DNA from: an uncultured Clostridia bacterium
GTDB lineage: Bacteria; Bacillota; Clostridia; Lachnospirales; Lachnospiraceae
DNA length: 15,094 nt
Reading direction: 5' to 3'
NCBI GenBank assembly: GCA_937896665.1
Contig: CALBNS010000081.1
Span: forward strand, 1 to 15,094
Shown here: in pieces, positions 13,062 to 15,094 of the stretch
Layout of the letters: each line of letters opens with the position of its first letter
Numbering within the stretch: position 1 is the first letter of the stretch
Notes under the pieces: model-generated
What the model saw: the letters and a program-made list of their open reading frames with translations, nothing else
Database searches by the model: none
What the model was told of the DNA's origin: nothing
Program-made: the position numbers and the translations under genes

Positions 13062-14396
13062 TTACTTTAACATTTCTAGTTGCTGCATTAATGCTTTGTC
13101 ATATATTATACTATCCATACTATAGAATAGCAGAGAAATTGCATCATGAAATTTATATCCGATATCGGTAAAATAGAAACTATTACCTGAACATTTTAAT
13201 ATCCCACACTCACACAAAAAATTTAATTTATTAAGGCAGTCCTCATATTTATCTTTCAATCCTCTCCACTTGTTCATATCAATCATCTCTTGATTTAAAA
13301 CGACATCGCAAATCATTGCCTCCTCATTAATTTTAGGGAGTGAATATTGCCTCATTTCATTTAATGTTCCATTTTTAGATTTTATAATATATTGCCAAAT
13401 TCCCTCTACATCATTAATCGTAGGCAAAATCACGCTATCAATAAATCTCCCATATGTACGTGCACCGCATCCTATGCCAAGAACCACTTGACCACTATAA
13501 TGAGCATCTTCTTGTATACACCCCCCTTTCTTATTTGTAAATCTATAACTATTTTCCTGTTTATATCCGCATTCGAACAATTCAAATCTCACAATATCAT
13601 ACCATGTATAATAATTTTCCGAGACATATAAAAGAATATTATTTTTTTCTCCAACTTTAGAATCACTACGAATTGTAAGCGGAAAAATTGATATAGTATC
13701 TACGTCGTTAATTGATATTTGTTTTATAACGCCCATAATATCTTCCATCGGCAAATGTTCACCAATCATAATATCTATGCTTATATTCTTTATTTCATAA
13801 GCTCTTGCACATTTAATTGAATGATACATAGTGTTTATTGGATACATAGGCAATAAACATCTGGTATCATATTTAAAAGGAAGCATTCCAATATTAAGGC
13901 GATTAATAAAGCGACTGATTTTTGCTAACTCTTTTGTTTTACTAGCATCCAAAACACTTTTAGGCGTTGCCTCGACCGAGATTTCCGTATCATCAGTAAC
14001 AATGAATAATTGAGTTATTTTTTGATATACAGAATTCAAACGAACATATCCCAAAATTAATGGATCCCCACCACCAAAGTGAATGCTTTTTAATTTCTTC
14101 CCATGATACATATGTTCATGTTCTAACTGTACCAAAAGAGAATATATATATTCATCGTACAAGTCATAATTTATGCATTCGAATGCATACAGATTGCATA
14201 CATCACATTTTCTTTCAACAAATGGAAAATGAACATATAAGCTAATAAATTCATCTTTTAAATTTTCTTTTTCCAGAATTATATTTTTCTCATTAATGCT
14301 CTCAATATAACTTTTTCTTGGAGGATAAGTATATTGCTGTGGAACGACAAGTTTCTGCTCTGTCAATATTTTATCTATTAGATTTGCAAACTCCAT
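13062..14396 (-). CDS. HemN/HemW-like radical-SAM-fold protein lacking the first cluster cysteine
   Basis: I start this at the ATG at 14396 (444 residues), eight bases after GAGGA, which overlaps the Nudix stop; the longer frame to 14489 lies inside the Nudix gene. YVHFPFVERKCDVCNLYAF (54-72) is the HemN-type cluster motif, but the first Cys is Val60 (codon GTT), leaving Cys64 and Cys67; Cys74 is nearby. HFGGGDP (106-112), ISVEATP and RLNIGM follow the SAM-binding order of the family, and GIGCGARTYG matches the HemW/HemN GxGAxSY region. The C-terminal HemN-like winged domain is recognisable. HemN proteins are coproporphyrinogen oxidases, but relatives include haem chaperones and methyltransferases. 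Without the third ligand, normal radical SAM chemistry is doubtful. Confidence 0.8.
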   Translation of the reverse strand: MEFANLIDKILTEQKLVVPQQYTYPPRKSYIESINEKNIILEKENLKDEFISLYVHFPFVERKCDVCNLYAFECINYDLYDEYIYSLLVQLEHEHMYHGKKLKSIHFGGGDPLILGYVRLNSVYQKITQLFIVTDDTEISVEATPKSVLDASKTKELAKISRFINRLNIGMLPFKYDTRCLLPMYPINTMYHSIKCARAYEIKNISIDIMIGEHLPMEDIMGVIKQISINDVDTISIFPLTIRSDSKVGEKNNILLYVSENYYTWYDIVRFELFECGYKQENSYRFTNKKGGCIQEDAHYSGQVVLGIGCGARTYGRFIDSVILPTINDVEGIWQYIIKSKNGTLNEMRQYSLPKINEEAMICDVVLNQEMIDMNKWRGLKDKYEDCLNKLNFLCECGILKCSGNSFYFTDIGYKFHDAISLLFYSMDSIIYDKALMQQLEMLK

Positions 14397-14406
14397 TATA
14401 AATTCC

Positions 14407-14883
14407 TCAAGTAATTTTCTTATTCTTTGGCAGCTTGCCATCCACAATTTCAAGTAGTAATTCATATAAATTATCAATAGAAATATCATCGCCTTTATAA
14501 TTTAATAAATCTTCAGACGACCACCACTTATATTCACAGAATGTTTTCTTCTCATTATTAGTAAAATTATTAATATCTATACGAACGTTCTTTACATTGA
14601 AGATATAGTATTGCTCATGACTTAAAATATCACCGTTTTTCCCCTTTAATACTATTTCTCTAGTCCACACTAAATGAGGTTCAAAAGATGATAGAAGAAT
14701 TCCTGTTTCTTCAAAAACTTCTCTAGCACACGCCTCCTCGTAGCTTTCGTTTGATTTCTTCCCGCCCCCTGGGAAAACCCACCAAGCCTTATTCCCAACA
14801 ATACGGTTTTGCACAAATTTCATCATCAATATTTCATTGTTTTCATTAATTAATACTGCTCTAGAAGAATTTCTGATCTTCAT
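14407..14883 (-). CDS. Nudix hydrolase
   Basis: The product has 158 residues. The full Nudix box Gx5Ex7REUxEExGU is present at 40-62: Gly40, Glu46, Arg54-Glu55, Glu58-Glu59 and GI at 61-62. It would hydrolyse a nucleoside diphosphate linked to another group, using Mg2+ held by the box glutamates. WWVFPGGG before the box is typical; the substrate is not predictable. The ATG at 14883 follows GGAGG at seven bases; a TTG one codon earlier is less likely. The gene ends ten bases before the radical-SAM-like gene, and its stop overlaps the ribosome-binding site of that gene, so the two are co-translated and probably act in one pathway. Confidence 0.9.
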   Translation of the reverse strand: MKIRNSSRAVLINENNEILMMKFVQNRIVGNKAWWVFPGGGKKSNESYEEACAREVFEETGILLSSFEPHLVWTREIVLKGKNGDILSHEQYYIFNVKNVRIDINNFTNNEKKTFCEYKWWSSEDLLNYKGDDISIDNLYELLLEIVDGKLPKNKKIT

Positions 14884-15094
14884 CAAATCCCCTCCAAATA
14901 ATCATTTTTCGTCGAACATTTTTAATGTTAATCGTTTATCTATTTAAGCAAAATCCATTTTAAGCAATTGTAATTGAACAAAATCGCTGCGCGATGGCCT
15001 GCCAAGGCTGTGGCATAGCGATTTTCTGTTTTCTATAACAAAACAGTGGAAAGCAAGTCATAAAAGTAGTATTGTTAAGTCACCACAACCAAAC
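14884..15094. terminator. Upstream intergenic region with a strong stem-loop
   Basis: AAAATCGCT (14980-14988) pairs with AGCGATTTT (15017-15025), enclosing a GC-rich stem (GGCC/TGCC with GGC/GGCA). T-rich sequence flanks both sides, so it may end transcription of a gene outside the window in either direction. Between it and the Nudix gene there is a repeated TTGCTTAAA and a small AACAT/ATGTT stem, but no convincing promoter. Confidence 0.45.

Noticed and set aside
14397..14489. N-terminal extension of the radical-SAM-like protein
   Set aside because: It lies inside the Nudix gene; ATG 14396 has a well-spaced GAGGA and fits the operon layout.
1..15094. CRISPR array, tRNA or rRNA genes
   Set aside because: No regularly spaced direct repeats, cloverleaf-type sequences or rRNA-like blocks were seen on either strand.

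Overview
The window is AT-rich DNA with strong purine Shine-Dalgarno sequences. Its IS1634-like and IS110-like elements, ArsR-type regulator and ABC-2 exporter fit a low-GC Firmicute, most likely a gut Clostridia/Lachnospiraceae-type genome (inference from composition and gene families; no marker gene is present). Every gene I accept is on the minus strand, so gene order below runs from high to low coordinates. It looks like accessory DNA: defence-like or unknown operons, two insertion sequences, broken genes and a small exporter cassette.

Right part (13062-14883): a Nudix hydrolase and a HemN/HemW-like radical-SAM-fold protein form a tight two-gene operon. The radical SAM protein has Val in place of the first cluster-ligating Cys. 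Just after its stop codon sits an IS110-type element of the IS1111 kind (about 11401-13061), with subterminal inverted repeats. Its long non-coding 3' region can fold, on the transposase strand only, into a roughly 199-nt RNA closed by an 18-bp stem, a strong candidate bridge RNA/seekRNA. Beyond it (10926-11400) is a gene-poor stretch with a terminator, a long imperfect stem and small ORF remnants.

Middle part (4574-10925): an ArsR-type winged-helix regulator with its own terminator, an IS1634-family element (about 7500-9913) carrying two small passenger genes, and an ABC-2 exporter operon (ATPase plus two permeases). The exporter promoter is followed by a perfect 13-bp inverted repeat. The IS appears to have landed exactly between the regulator terminator and the exporter promoter, so regulator and exporter were probably neighbours and form one regulated export module. 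After the exporter comes an XRE-type repressor gene interrupted by an in-frame amber codon.

Left part (1-4563): a well-formed promoter drives a four-gene run: UPF0489 (arginase-like, the family containing peptide arginases), DUF2971, a DUF1016/YhcG-type PD-(D/E)XK nuclease, and a single-span membrane protein with a probably frameshifted tail. A separate promoter drives a 65-residue protein overlapped by a 256-residue protein with a degenerate restriction-endonuclease-like motif; a ribosome-binding site at the left edge suggests this operon continues outside the window. The two left-hand units are the best candidates for undescribed systems.
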